Counted from the first letter of the stretch, positions 1 to 9,303 are shown. The stretch: DNA of 64,000 nt from Flavivirga amylovorans (GCF_030540875.1 NZ_JAUOEM010000005.1:248001-312000); one strand, 5' to 3'. Notes: generated by a model not told the origin, from the sequence alone. Translations and numbers: made by a program.

Positions 1-405
1 ATTAGTTGTAGTTATGATGTCTTTGCTCCATAAATCTCCTGAACCTGCCAAAGCGACCTCATTAATATCTTTAACAGGAATAGTGATTTTTATAGTTTTA
101 TTTAAACCAGATTTCAGGTTAATTCCTTTTTTTGTTTTTATTACTAAATTATTGTTTTTCACTTCAGTAATAATATATTCCAGTAAATTTTCCTCTCCTT
201 CAATTTTGATGTTTCCTTCAGATCCATTTACAATAATAAAATCCATATTTCCAGCACATTTTATACCATCATATTCAGAAGTAGTGCGTGTTATGGTTTT
301 CATATTGCCATTACCTCTTATAGATTTCCATTGCGCATAAGATGTGGAAGCTAAAAGTAACGTAGCTATAATTAATACTGTTTGTTTTTTGATTCGTGTT
401 TTCAT
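1..405 (-). CDS. Head GIN (DUF2807)-type exported protein, 3' end outside window
   Basis: The reading frame is open from the ATG at 405 to the window edge (135 codons seen), so the C-terminus is missing. It opens with a signal peptide (MKTRIKKQTVLIIATLLLAS then TSYAQ), so the product is exported. The following part reads as alternating beta strands (MDFIIVNGSEGNIKIEGEEN, then KITIPVKDINEVALAGSGDL), which fits the DUF2807 'head GIN' beta-solenoid family common in Bacteroidetes. It is last in a minus-strand series of sigma factor, anti-sigma-like protein and DYG-repeat protein. Its start lies 26 bp after the stop of the DYG-repeat gene, so it is probably in the same operon. The function of this family is unknown; a cell-surface or envelope-stress role is inference from the neighbours. 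Confidence 0.8.
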   Translation of the reverse strand, partial: MKTRIKKQTVLIIATLLLASTSYAQWKSIRGNGNMKTITRTTSEYDGIKCAGNMDFIIVNGSEGNIKIEGEENLLEYIITEVKNNNLVIKTKKGINLKSGLNKTIKITIPVKDINEVALAGSGDLWSKDIITTTN

Positions 406-431
406 GTGGTTAAAGATTTATTATTGATGAA

Positions 432-1520
432 TTAATTTTTGTAAAGTGATACACTTCCGTATTCAGAATTTATATTAATTGTATTGCCAGAGGTTTTGCT
501 TCCATAATAGCCTTCAAAGTATTTATCTGAAGATTTTATAATTTTCTTTGTATATTCTAATCCATCAGCATTTAAGGAACCGTATTCTAAATCAATATTA
601 AAATTGAAGTTATAAGCTGGAGTGTACCCTATTTTTATACCAACATAGTCAGACTGTATGTGTATGTTTCCAGCATTTTCGGTCATCTTTTTTATCTTTA
701 TAGAGCCATAATCGGCTTTAAGAGTTATATTTTTATATACATCACCAATAATGGTTGTTAGATAGTCACCATTTCCAGTAATACTGTTTACTTTATCTAT
801 GGTAATATTCCCATAATCGCAATTGTAATTAACATCTTCTGCTATTTCAATTTTAGAGTTTGTGTAGTCTGCATTAATATTTAATTTATTTGTTTTGGAT
901 ACAATAAAACCACTATAATCTGCGTTTATCTTCCCACTTTTTATATATTCAAAATAACAGTTTTTGGTATAGTCAAAATTGATACTATTGTTATCGGCCA
1001 TTAATTCTTTGGTCGTGATTTTACCATAGTCACAATTTATTTTTGCTTGACCTTCAAGTTTGTCTACATTAATACTACCGTAGTCGTTATTTAGGTCTAT
1101 ATTATTTGTAATTGGAATTTTAACAATGTAGTTGATTTTCATACTAACTTTATTATTCTTCTTCCAATTCCACCAAGAGTTTGATCTATTTTCTCCGAAC
1201 CTTGTTTTTGCAGAAATACTACTAGATGAAGCTTCAAAATTAACAGTTATATCGTCTAGTCTTTCTTGAACTTTTTCTTCATCATTACCAGTTGTAGTAA
1301 TGGTAATTTCAAAAACGACTCTATCTTCGTTCCATGTAATAATGTCTATATTTCCATAGCTATTACTTACGCTTAACATGGCATTCGATGTTACAGCGTA
1401 TTCTTTGTTAATTGTTTTCTTTTTTGTGTATTTGCCTTTAGCTTCTGTTGATAAGGCAGTTGCTAAAAATGGTAATATTAGAAATAATATTAATGTTTTA
1501 AATTGTAGTGCTCGTTTCAT
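432..1520 (-). CDS. Exported beta-solenoid (DUF4097-like) protein with repeated DYG ladder
   Basis: 362 aa. An N-terminal signal peptide (MKRALQFKTLILFLILPFLA) is followed by a region rich in short beta-strand repeats. The tripeptide DYG or a close variant (DYT, DYS, DYL, EYG) recurs about every 20 residues from roughly residue 145 to the end, for example NDYGSINVD, CDYGKITTK, ADYGSIKIK and LEYGSLNAD. This spacing suggests a right-handed solenoid with one aromatic/glycine turn per coil. It resembles DUF4097-type adhesin-like domains found beside ECF sigma factors in Bacteroidetes. The gene lies 64 bp after the anti-sigma-like gene, in the same direction. The function is unknown; an envelope protein whose level is set by the sigma factor is inference. 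Confidence 0.75.
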   Translation of the reverse strand: MKRALQFKTLILFLILPFLATALSTEAKGKYTKKKTINKEYAVTSNAMLSVSNSYGNIDIITWNEDRVVFEITITTTGNDEEKVQERLDDITVNFEASSSSISAKTRFGENRSNSWWNWKKNNKVSMKINYIVKIPITNNIDLNNDYGSINVDKLEGQAKINCDYGKITTKELMADNNSINFDYTKNCYFEYIKSGKINADYSGFIVSKTNKLNINADYTNSKIEIAEDVNYNCDYGNITIDKVNSITGNGDYLTTIIGDVYKNITLKADYGSIKIKKMTENAGNIHIQSDYVGIKIGYTPAYNFNFNIDLEYGSLNADGLEYTKKIIKSSDKYFEGYYGSKTSGNTININSEYGSVSLYKN

Positions 1521-1584
1521 GTGATTGATTTTAATTGTTTTTTAATTGACACATGTAATATCTTAATTAATGATTTTCGTATCA

Positions 1585-2154
1585 TTAAATATGGATATCA
1601 GACATTTCATGTGATTGATTTTTTAATTGTTTGATGTTTTCAATTTGCTCTAAAGCATTTTGTAATATGTCTATTCTATTTTGAAAGTTGGAAATCATGG
1701 CATAGATAACTCTACGGTCGTCACCACTTTCTGTTAAATCTATTTTTAAAGATTCATAATCTTCTTCCAATATTTTTATGCGTTGCATAGTGTCTTGAAT
1801 AAGGGCTTGAACTGCTGGGGAATTTTCATTTTTGATTTTGCTTAATTCTTCAGCTATAGTAGATGTGAAAAAATCTTCTGTTTCAGCCATTTTAGGTGAT
1901 ACATTAGCTAATTCTCTATAACTTGTATCCTGTTGAGACCCTATAAAAATGGTAATTAAAAGCATGATAGAAGCGGCTACACCAATTAAAGGTTTCCATA
2001 AACGACGCCTTTGTTTATCAACTTTAACTAGTGGTAGCTCGCCTTGTTTGTTTAGTTTGTTTAAAAAACGTTCTGTATGATTTGATTCTGGATTTTCTAT
2101 ATCGAAATCATTTTCATGTTTTTTAAACAGTTGATCTATCGTATCTTTATTCAT
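1585..2154 (-). CDS. Putative membrane anti-sigma factor
   Basis: 189 aa with one predicted membrane segment at about residues 54-72 (LIGVAASIMLLITIFIG). It has an acidic, charged N-terminal part facing the cytoplasm and a helical C-terminal part rich in Glu and Lys. Its start codon overlaps the end of the ECF sigma gene by 8 bp, which implies translational coupling. An N-terminal soluble region followed by one TM, directly after a sigma-70 ECF gene, is the usual layout of an anti-sigma factor. No zinc-binding HxxxCxxC motif is visible, so it is not a ZAS-type protein. The anti-sigma role is inferred from position and topology only. Confidence 0.7.
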   Translation of the reverse strand: MNKDTIDQLFKKHENDFDIENPESNHTERFLNKLNKQGELPLVKVDKQRRRLWKPLIGVAASIMLLITIFIGSQQDTSYRELANVSPKMAETEDFFTSTIAEELSKIKNENSPAVQALIQDTMQRIKILEEDYESLKIDLTESGDDRRVIYAMISNFQNRIDILQNALEQIENIKQLKNQSHEMSDIHI

Positions 2155-2707
2155 AAACCATTTGTAATTTTGTTCTTAAGCTTTCCTTAGCTCTAGAAAT
2201 AGTTGTTCTACAATTAGCATTCGTAATATTTAGAATATCACTTATTTCTTCATAATCATACCCTTCAATTAAATTTAGGGTTAAAGCAATTCTATAATTG
2301 TCTTTCAATGACTTCATCGTGTTTAAAATTTGCTTCACTTTTATATTTGAAAATTCATAATTACTATCAATGCCAATATTGTCTTCTTCAACTTTATATA
2401 AAACATCATCTAAAGGAACTTCTTTATTTCTATTGTTCTTTTTATAATGATAAATACTATTATTTATAACAATTCGTTTTAACCAAGCTCCAAATATTTT
2501 TGATTCCTTAAGGCTTTTTAGTTTTGTAAAAGCCATTAAAAATGAGTCTTGCATAATATCTTCTGCTTCAAAACTGTCTTTTACAATTCTAAAAGAAGCA
2601 TTGTACATGGCTTTATAATATCTGTTATATATTTCCAATTGTGCAGATTGGTTTCCAGATTTACAAAGCTCAACAAGCTGCTCGATATTTAATTTAGTTG
2701 GCGTCAA
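2147..2707 (-). CDS. RNA polymerase sigma factor, ECF subfamily
   Basis: 186 aa. Region 2 is clear (YNRYYKAMYNASFRIVKDS, then AEDIMQDSFLMAFTKL, the core-binding DxxQ-type motif). Region 4 is also clear (LNLIEGYDYEEISDILNITN, then CRTTISRAKESLRTKL), giving the two-domain ECF layout. The start used here is TTG at 2707; no ATG lies upstream before the in-frame stop and the next methionine is inside region 2. ATT or GTT a few codons upstream are less likely alternatives. The gene heads an operon with its overlapping anti-sigma-like partner and two exported beta proteins, suggesting an envelope-sensing regulon. Confidence 0.88.
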   Translation of the reverse strand: MTPTKLNIEQLVELCKSGNQSAQLEIYNRYYKAMYNASFRIVKDSFEAEDIMQDSFLMAFTKLKSLKESKIFGAWLKRIVINNSIYHYKKNNRNKEVPLDDVLYKVEEDNIGIDSNYEFSNIKVKQILNTMKSLKDNYRIALTLNLIEGYDYEEISDILNITNANCRTTISRAKESLRTKLQMVYE

Positions 2708-2762
2708 AAAAACAATTTGTTATAGTATAGAGGTGTGTTACTTTCTTTTGTTACAGTTTTGC

Positions 2763-2801
2763 AAAAAAAAATCCTAAATTCAGTTAAGAATATAGGATTT
2801 T
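2763..2801 (-). terminator. Rho-independent terminator, minus strand
   Basis: A 9-bp stem (AAAATCCTA at 2768-2776 with TAGGATTTT at 2793-2801) is followed on the minus strand by a run of about nine T residues. It lies upstream of the sigma gene, so it would stop leftward transcription coming from the repeat/metE side. Confidence 0.6.
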
Positions 2802-2863
2802 AATATGGAACTTATTTTAGACTTTTTCAATTTGCTAAAAAATGGCTGTTTTCAGCTCTGTTT

Positions 2864-3300
2864 TTGTCTTTTTTTCCTTCCGTAGTTCTGCTACCTGTCT
2901 GTCCGGCAGCTACAGTGTACCCACATCTTTTGAAAAAGTTATATATTTATAGATCATTAAATGATTTACTTTTCTTTGCCCGTCCAAAGAAAAGTAACAA
3001 AAGAAAAGACGCCCCTTCGATAGGAATTTCTTCTTTTACTGCGTTCAAGAAGAACCAAGCTCAAAATTTTGCGTCGCTCCATAGCTCTATCCAATGCTAT
3101 GCTCCTGTTTTTCAAAATTTTATTCTTTATTCTTACGAAGGGTCTGGACTTACCCTATGGTCTGTTCTCATCGATTATCTTTGTGTATTAATATTTTATC
3201 AATATTTGTGGGTACACCGTAGTCGTTCGGTAGGCGGGTGCAACTCAATCCCGCATTTGCGGGACAACATAGGCAAAAACTTCTAATTTTCGCTTAAATC
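2864..3300. repeat. Non-coding intergenic element with inverted ends
   Basis: The 660 bp between the sigma gene and metE hold no convincing gene. The open frame across it has no start context and low-complexity translation. The block has an 11-bp perfect inverted repeat near its ends (GTGTACCCACA at 2915-2925 and its complement at 3207-3217), with further imperfect pairing outside it. It also holds a short palindromic hairpin TCCCGC-ATTT-GCGGGA at 3249-3264, and its base composition is less AT-rich than the surroundings. It looks like a non-autonomous, MITE-like intergenic repeat. That classification is inference, since only one copy is in the window. Confidence 0.45.
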
Positions 3301-3369
3301 CAAAAAGTCTAAATGAGTTCATGATTTAAAAGGAATAATTTTTAAAATTCCATTGGTATATAAATAAGT

Positions 3370-5682
3370 TTAAACGACTTCTATTTCTTGCTTCCTTAGT
3401 TGTTTAGCTGCTTTTACCAAGTTTTTTAAAGCTGTTTTTGTTTCTGGCCAGTCTCGGGTTTTTAAACCACAATCAGGGTTTACCCAGATATGTTCTTTTG
3501 GTAAAACGCTTTTTGCTTTTATTAGTAAATGTTCAATTTCTTCTACTGCTGGTACTCTGGGAGAATGAATATCATAAACTCCAGGACCAATTTCATTAGG
3601 ATATTTATAATCAACAAAAGCATCTAATAATTCCATTTCAGACCGTGATGTTTCAATGGTTATAACATCTGCATCCATGGCGGCAATACTATTAATAATA
3701 TCATTGAATTCAGAATAACACATATGTGTGTGAATTTGTGTTTCATCTTTCACTCCACTTGCAGAAATCCGAAATGCTTTTACGGCCCAATCTAAATAAT
3801 TTGCCCATGCTTCTTGTCTTAGGGGCAGTCCTTCTCGAATAGCAGGTTCATCAATTTGAATTATTTTTATGCCGTTATTTTCTAAATCAACCACTTCGTC
3901 CCTAATAGCTAATGCAATTTGATTGCATGTTGTTTTTCTGGGTTGATCATTTCTAACAAAAGACCATTGTAAGATTGTTACGGGACCAGTAAGCATCCCT
4001 TTAACTGGCAAATCTGTTTGGGATTGGGCATAGGAAGACCATTTTACGGTCATGGCGTTTTCGCGTGACACATCACCGAATAGGATAGGGGGTTTTACAC
4101 ATCTACTACCATAACTCTGTACCCAACCAAAACTACTAAAAGCAAATCCGTTTAATTTTTCTCCAAAATATTCAACCATGTCATTTCGTTCAAATTCTCC
4201 ATGAACTAAAACGTCAATGCCCGTTTCCTCTTGAAAACGAATAGAATCTTTTGTTTCTTTTGCAATTAATGAATCGTATTCTAATTGTGATAAAATTCCT
4301 TTTTTGAATTTAGATCTCCAACTTCTAACTTCTTTAGTTTGTGGAAAAGACCCAATGGTGGTGGTCGGGAATAATGGTAAGTTTAATGCCGATTTTTGTT
4401 TCGCTTGTCTACTTTTAAATGTGCTTTTTCTTTGGCTATCTTTATCACTTAAAGCAAGTACTCTGTTTTTTACTGCTTCATTATGAATTAATGTAGATGT
4501 TTTTCTGTTTACTTGCGCAATTTTATTGTCTTTAAATTCTTTTTCAAACTCATTGTAGTTTGAAGATGCCAAGCCTTTTAGTGTTCTAATCTCTTGTAAT
4601 TTTTGTTTCGCAAATGCTAGCCATTGTTTTATTTCTGAGCTTAAGTTATTTTCATTTGCCTCTAAATCTAAATCATAAGGGCTATGTAGTAAAGAACAAG
4701 ATGAGGATATCCAGATGTTTTCTTCTCCGATTTTTGAAATGACTAATTCAATAATTTGAAGAGATTCATCAAAATTGTTTTTCCAAATATTTCTACCATC
4801 TACTAAGCCTAAAGATAGTTTTGTGTTTGGATTATAGTTTTTAGATTCTAAAATATCATTTAATTGCAATTGGCATCTTACTAAATCTAAGTGTAAAGTA
4901 TCGATAGGTAATTGTAATACTGTGTTCAAATTATCACCATAACAATCAAAGTAGTTTGCTAAAAAGACTTTTAGGCTAGGGAATTTGGTATTTATTTTTT
5001 CATAGGTAGATTTAATGGCTTGTCGTTCTTGTTCGTTTAAATCTAAAGCTAGGCAAGGCTCGTCAAATTGAATATATTCTACTTCTAATGAGATTAGTTG
5101 AGAAATAATTTCAAAATAAACAGGGAGTAATTTTTCTAATAAACTTAATCTATGAAAGCCTTCTTCTTTTTCTTTTCCTAGTAATAGAAATGTTACAGGA
5201 CCAATTAGTACAGGTTTGGTTTTTATACCAAATTTTAATGCTTCTTTGTATTCGTCAACTATTTTAGTTGAGAAAAACTCGAAAGTTTGCTCTTTTTCAA
5301 ATTCAGGAACTATATAATGGTAGTTTGTGTCAAACCATTTGGTCATTTCCATTGCAGTACAGTCTATATCTTTATTCTGTATGCCTCTTGCCATAGCAAA
5401 GTATAAGTCTAAAGGATTTTCGTTCTTAAGTTTGTCATAACGTTTTGGAATACAACCTACACTTAGGCAAGTATCTAAAACCTGATCGTAAAAAGAGAAA
5501 TCATTTGAAGGAATACTATCGATTCCTATATTTTTTTGAAGTAGCCAGTTTTCTTTTCTAATACGGTTACCGGTTTCTAAAAGTTCTTCTTGGTTTATTT
5601 TTCCAGACCAATATCCTTCGTTAGCTTTTTTTAGTTCTCTCTGACTTCCGATTCTCGGGTATCCTAAAATTGTTGTTTTCAT
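3370..5682 (-). CDS. metE: Cobalamin-independent methionine synthase MetE
   Basis: 770 aa, the full normal length for 5-methyltetrahydropteroyltriglutamate-homocysteine S-methyltransferase. It transfers a methyl group from methyl-tetrahydrofolate polyglutamate to homocysteine in the cytoplasm. The N-terminal barrel starts TTILGYPRIGSQRELKKA. The C-terminal catalytic barrel begins near LFPTTTIGSFPQTKEVR and carries the zinc ligands: His and Cys in IHTHMCYSEF, Glu in ITIETSRS, and Cys in VNPDCGLKTRDW. It is divergent from an Lrp/AsnC regulator 161 bp away, the usual arrangement for local control of an amino-acid gene. The leader is short (about 20 nt), leaving no room for a SAM riboswitch. Confidence 0.97.
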   Translation of the reverse strand: MKTTILGYPRIGSQRELKKANEGYWSGKINQEELLETGNRIRKENWLLQKNIGIDSIPSNDFSFYDQVLDTCLSVGCIPKRYDKLKNENPLDLYFAMARGIQNKDIDCTAMEMTKWFDTNYHYIVPEFEKEQTFEFFSTKIVDEYKEALKFGIKTKPVLIGPVTFLLLGKEKEEGFHRLSLLEKLLPVYFEIISQLISLEVEYIQFDEPCLALDLNEQERQAIKSTYEKINTKFPSLKVFLANYFDCYGDNLNTVLQLPIDTLHLDLVRCQLQLNDILESKNYNPNTKLSLGLVDGRNIWKNNFDESLQIIELVISKIGEENIWISSSCSLLHSPYDLDLEANENNLSSEIKQWLAFAKQKLQEIRTLKGLASSNYNEFEKEFKDNKIAQVNRKTSTLIHNEAVKNRVLALSDKDSQRKSTFKSRQAKQKSALNLPLFPTTTIGSFPQTKEVRSWRSKFKKGILSQLEYDSLIAKETKDSIRFQEETGIDVLVHGEFERNDMVEYFGEKLNGFAFSSFGWVQSYGSRCVKPPILFGDVSRENAMTVKWSSYAQSQTDLPVKGMLTGPVTILQWSFVRNDQPRKTTCNQIALAIRDEVVDLENNGIKIIQIDEPAIREGLPLRQEAWANYLDWAVKAFRISASGVKDETQIHTHMCYSEFNDIINSIAAMDADVITIETSRSEMELLDAFVDYKYPNEIGPGVYDIHSPRVPAVEEIEHLLIKAKSVLPKEHIWVNPDCGLKTRDWPETKTALKNLVKAAKQLRKQEIEVV

Positions 5683-5708
5683 GAAATGTACATTGTTTTA
5701 TATCTGTA

Positions 5709-5716
5709 CAAAATTA
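5709..5716 (-). promoter_or_regulatory. metE -7 promoter box (TAATTTTG)
   Basis: On the minus strand this reads TAATTTTG, a full match to the flavobacterial -7 consensus TAnnTTTG. It lies 26 bp before the metE start codon. No confident -33 TTG is seen. Confidence 0.5.
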
Positions 5717-5767
5717 GTTTTATAGTTTTTTTATATAGCTAAATGATGTTTATTTGGATGTAATAAC

Positions 5768-5775
5768 TATTTTTG
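5768..5775 (+). promoter_or_regulatory. lrp-type gene -7 promoter box (TATTTTTG)
   Basis: TATTTTTG matches the flavobacterial -7 consensus TAnnTTTG, 68 bp before the regulator start. The shared 161-bp metE/regulator interval is therefore a divergent promoter region. Confidence 0.45.
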
Positions 5776-5843
5776 ATTATAATAATGGTTTTTTAATCTT
5801 TTAATAGTGGCTAAAGATAGGTTCAACAGAAAATAATTCTACA

Positions 5844-6302
5844 ATGCAATTAGATAAAATAGATTTACGCATTTTAAACATACTTCAAAACAATTCTAAT
5901 TTAACGACTAAGGAGTTAGCTGCTAAAGTGAATTTGTCTACAACACCAGTTTTTGAAAGAGTAAAGAGATTAGAAAAGGAAGGATATATTAAAAAATATA
6001 AGGCCATTTTAGATGCTGAAAAACTGGATAGAGGGCTTATGGTGTTCTGCAATGTTACGCTTAAAGAACATACTCGTAAAATTGGAAATCAATTTGTAAA
6101 AGATATCCTCTCTTTGGATGAAGTTACCGAATGTTACAATATTTCTGGTGATTATGATTTTTTATTGAAGGTTTTGGTTAAGGATATGAAACACTATCAG
6201 AATTTTGTTTTAAACCATTTGGGTGAGCTAAAAAATATAGGAAGTGCCCATAGTACTTTTGTAATGGGAGAAATTAAAAATACTTATTTAGTTCCTATTT
6301 GA
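5844..6302 (+). CDS. Lrp/AsnC family transcriptional regulator
   Basis: 152 aa, typical Lrp size. The N-terminal helix-turn-helix is at about residues 5-55 (LRILNILQNNSNLTTKELAA, then STTPVFERVKRLEKEGYI). A C-terminal RAM/AsnC ligand-binding ferredoxin-like domain follows (VTECYNISGDYDFLLKVLVK, the conserved G-x-Y/F-D-x-x-L motif). These proteins bind DNA as octamers and sense amino acids. It is divergent from metE, so regulation of methionine synthesis is the natural inference, though it could act elsewhere. Confidence 0.92.
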   Translation: MQLDKIDLRILNILQNNSNLTTKELAAKVNLSTTPVFERVKRLEKEGYIKKYKAILDAEKLDRGLMVFCNVTLKEHTRKIGNQFVKDILSLDEVTECYNISGDYDFLLKVLVKDMKHYQNFVLNHLGELKNIGSAHSTFVMGEIKNTYLVPI

Positions 6303-6397
6303 TTGTTGCTTGATGAAAACAACATTGTTGTTAAGGGGGGGGCGTTCCTTTAAAGACAGGGGACTTTTTAATTTAAACTATAAATTCTTTACAGTGA

Positions 6398-6417
6398 ATT
6401 CCTGCGAAGGCAGGAAT
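6398..6417. repeat. Palindromic repeat ATTCCTGC-GAAG-GCAGGAAT
   Basis: An 8-bp perfect stem with a 4-nt loop. It is the first of four members of an interspersed palindromic family in this window (others at 32875, 48697 and 48885). Confidence 0.7.
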
Positions 6418-6441
6418 GACAAGTCATTTAATTTAAAAACA

Positions 6442-6471
6442 AAAAACTCGGAAATTGATTTCCGAGTTTTT
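6442..6471. terminator. Bidirectional Rho-independent terminator
   Basis: A 13-bp perfect stem (AAAAACTCGGAAA / TTTCCGAGTTTTT) with loop TTGA and T-runs on both strands. It lies between the convergent Lrp-type gene and clpC and can serve both. Confidence 0.85.
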
Positions 6472-6493
6472 ATTAAATACAAAAAATATTTTT

Positions 6494-9043
6494 TTAAGAT
6501 TCTGCGGGTTTTTCAGCTTTATCTATTGATATTTTCAACTCTTGCGTTGTTTTATCTAAATCAATTTTAATTTTATCACCTTCCTCAAGATGAGAGGCAA
6601 CAATTTCTTCGGCTAAAGCATCTTCAACATATTTTTGAATGGCTCTTTTTAGTGGTCTTGCTCCATATTGTTTGTCAAAACCTTTTTCTGCAATGTAATC
6701 TTTAGCGCTGCTACTAATTTTTAAAATATACCCTAAGCCTTGAATTCTTGCTAAAAGCTTTTCTAATTCAATATCAATAATTTTATTGATATCTTCTTTT
6801 TCTAAAGCATTAAAGACCACAACATCATCAATTCTATTTAAGAATTCAGGAGCAAACGATTTTTTTAAAGCGTTTTCAATAACACCTCTTGCATTGGCAT
6901 CTTCCTGAGCTTTTTGTGATGCTGTTCCAAAACCAATACCAGTACCAAAATCTTTAAGTTTTCTAGCGCCTATATTTGAGGTCATTATTATAATGGTATT
7001 TCTGAAATCGATTTTTCTACCCAAACTATCAGTTAAATAGCCATCATCAAGTACTTGTAGCAACATGTTAAAGACATCTGGATGTGCTTTTTCAATTTCA
7101 TCTAATAGGATAACTGCGTAGGGTTTACGTCTAACTTTTTCAGTTAATTGTCCCCCTTCTTCATAACCAACATATCCTGGAGGTGCTCCAATTAATCTAG
7201 AAATAGCAAATTTTTCCATATACTCACTCATATCAATTCTAACGAGTGATTCTTCGCTATCAAATAATTCTCTAGATAATACTTTTGCTAGCTGTGTTTT
7301 ACCAACTCCAGTTTGACCTAAAAAGATAAATGAACCAATTGGTTTATTTGGATCTTTAAGTCCAGCACGGTTGCGCTGAATGGCCTTTACTACTTTGGCA
7401 ACAGCATTGTCTTGCCCGATTACTTTTCCTTTTATAAGATTAGGCAACTCGGCAAGTTTATTAATTTCAGTTTGTGCAATTCTGTTTACAGGGACACCTG
7501 TCATCATCGAAACCACATCGGCTACATTATCTTCGGTTACGATTTCTCTGTGTTGTTTTGTGTCTTCTTCCCATTTTTCTTGAGCAATGGCCAATTCTTT
7601 TTCAATGCGTTTTTCGTCATCTCTAAGTTTAGCAGCTTCTTCATATTTTTGTTTCCTAACAACGGCATTTTTAGTTTCTTTAATGCCTTCTAGTTGTTTT
7701 TCGAGTTCTATTATTTGTTTAGGAACATCAATATTGGTTATGTGTACACGCGATCCAGCTTCATCTAAAGCGTCAATAGCTTTGTCTGGTAGAAAGCGTT
7801 CTGTCATGTATCTATTTGTCAACTTTACACAAGCTTTAATAGCTTCTGGTGTATAATCAACATTGTGATGTTCTTCGTATTTTCCTTTTATATTATTTAG
7901 GATTTCAATGGTTTCTTCAACCGTAGTAGGCTCAACAATGACCTTTTGAAAACGACGTTCTAAAGCGCCATCTTTTTCAATATATTGTCTGTATTCATCT
8001 AAAGTTGTGGCACCTATGCATTGAATTTCTCCACGAGCTAAAGCAGGTTTAAACATATTTGAAGCGTCTAAACTTCCAGTAGCTCCACCAGCGCCAACTA
8101 TGGTATGGATTTCGTCAATGAAAAGAATAACATCGTCATTCTTTTCAAGTTCGTTCATAACCGCCTTCATGCGTTCTTCAAACTGTCCACGATATTTTGT
8201 TCCAGCAACTAAACTTGCTAAATCTAAGGTAACAACGCGTTTATTAAATAGAATACGAGACACTTTTCGTTTTACAATTCTAAGTGCTAAACCTTCAGCA
8301 ATGGCAGATTTACCAACACCAGGTTCGCCAATTAAAAGTGGGTTGTTTTTTTTACGTCTACTTAAAATCTGTGAGACACGTTGTATTTCTTTTTCACGAC
8401 CAACAACAGGGTCAAGCTTTCCTTCTTCAGCAAGGGCGGTTAAATCACGTCCAAAATTATCTAAAACAGGTGTTTTAGACTTCTTATTTGTTTTACCTGC
8501 AGGTGTATTAAAAATGTTGTCCTTCGAAGCATCGCCTTCAGCACTCATGTCGTCATCTTGAAAAGATTCAGATTTTGGTTCTATATAATCATTGTCGTTT
8601 GTTATCATAAGTTTAAATTGTTCTTTAACATTATCGTAGTCAACTTTAAGTTTGTTTAAGAGCTTAGTTGTAGGATCATTTTCATTTCTTAAAATACAAA
8701 GCAGCAAATGAGCTGTATTTATTGAGGTACTTTGAAATAGTTTAGCTTCTAAAAATGTGGTTTTTAAAGCGCGTTCTGCTTGTCTTGTTAGATGTAAGTT
8801 CTTTTTTTGATTAGAAGTTACAGCAATATTAGGGTTTGCAGGACTAAGTATTTCGACTTTACGTCTTAAATGATTTAAATCGATATCTAAAGCGTTTAAT
8901 ATGTTAATAGCTTTGCCATTACCATCACGTAGAAGCCCTAACATTAAGTGTTCAGTACCAATAAAATCATGGCCTAATCTTAGTGCTTCTTCTTTGCTAT
9001 ATGCAATTACATCTTTTACTCTTGGGGAAAAATTATCATCCAT
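6494..9043 (-). CDS. clpC: ClpC-type AAA+ chaperone ATPase subunit
   Basis: 849 aa. The N-terminal double Clp-N repeat (residues about 5-145; FIGTEHLMLGLLRDGNG, then NTAHLLLCILRNEND) is followed by AAA module 1 with Walker A GEPGVGKS and Walker B VILFIDEIH. The middle region with a UVR-like coiled segment (KYEEAAKLRDDEKRIEKEL) marks the ClpC rather than the ClpB/ClpA class. AAA module 2 has Walker A GQTGVGKT and Walker B VILLDEIEKAHPD. It unfolds substrates and feeds them to ClpP in the cytoplasm. The 260-bp gap to the divergent gyrA gene holds both promoters but no box that I can assign with confidence. Confidence 0.95.
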   Translation of the reverse strand: MDDNFSPRVKDVIAYSKEEALRLGHDFIGTEHLMLGLLRDGNGKAINILNALDIDLNHLRRKVEILSPANPNIAVTSNQKKNLHLTRQAERALKTTFLEAKLFQSTSINTAHLLLCILRNENDPTTKLLNKLKVDYDNVKEQFKLMITNDNDYIEPKSESFQDDDMSAEGDASKDNIFNTPAGKTNKKSKTPVLDNFGRDLTALAEEGKLDPVVGREKEIQRVSQILSRRKKNNPLLIGEPGVGKSAIAEGLALRIVKRKVSRILFNKRVVTLDLASLVAGTKYRGQFEERMKAVMNELEKNDDVILFIDEIHTIVGAGGATGSLDASNMFKPALARGEIQCIGATTLDEYRQYIEKDGALERRFQKVIVEPTTVEETIEILNNIKGKYEEHHNVDYTPEAIKACVKLTNRYMTERFLPDKAIDALDEAGSRVHITNIDVPKQIIELEKQLEGIKETKNAVVRKQKYEEAAKLRDDEKRIEKELAIAQEKWEEDTKQHREIVTEDNVADVVSMMTGVPVNRIAQTEINKLAELPNLIKGKVIGQDNAVAKVVKAIQRNRAGLKDPNKPIGSFIFLGQTGVGKTQLAKVLSRELFDSEESLVRIDMSEYMEKFAISRLIGAPPGYVGYEEGGQLTEKVRRKPYAVILLDEIEKAHPDVFNMLLQVLDDGYLTDSLGRKIDFRNTIIIMTSNIGARKLKDFGTGIGFGTASQKAQEDANARGVIENALKKSFAPEFLNRIDDVVVFNALEKEDINKIIDIELEKLLARIQGLGYILKISSSAKDYIAEKGFDKQYGARPLKRAIQKYVEDALAEEIVASHLEEGDKIKIDLDKTTQELKISIDKAEKPAES

Positions 9044-9303
9044 AATCGGGTCCTTTCTGCATTAAAAATACTAAAACATTTAACTAACGGCAAAAACTAT
9101 ACCTTAATTTGTTAGCTAAGTTGCTAATTGACGAAAAAAACTTTATAAAATCAAAATTTTTTAAAGTATACTTATTAACTAAAAAAGCATGTGAAATTGT
9201 TAATAAAAAACATGAAAAAACAGTTAGGAAACACTTTACATAACTATTGAAATACTTATATTAGCATGTTTTGAAAATCAGATAAAACTTAATTAAATTA
9301 TAT

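Noticed and set aside
2864-3286. Open frame of 140 codons on the plus strand
   Set aside because: It lies in the repeat-like block, lacks a ribosome site and has no recognisable protein features.
5683-5843. SAM or cobalamin riboswitch before metE
   Set aside because: The predicted leader is only about 20 nt and no conserved stems are visible.
6310-6570. Open frame of 86 codons after the Lrp-type gene
   Set aside because: It crosses a palindromic repeat, a terminator and the end of clpC; not a plausible gene.
8100-8561. Open frame of 153 codons antisense to clpC
   Set aside because: It is a mirror of the conserved AAA domain; composition and lack of start context show it is a shadow.
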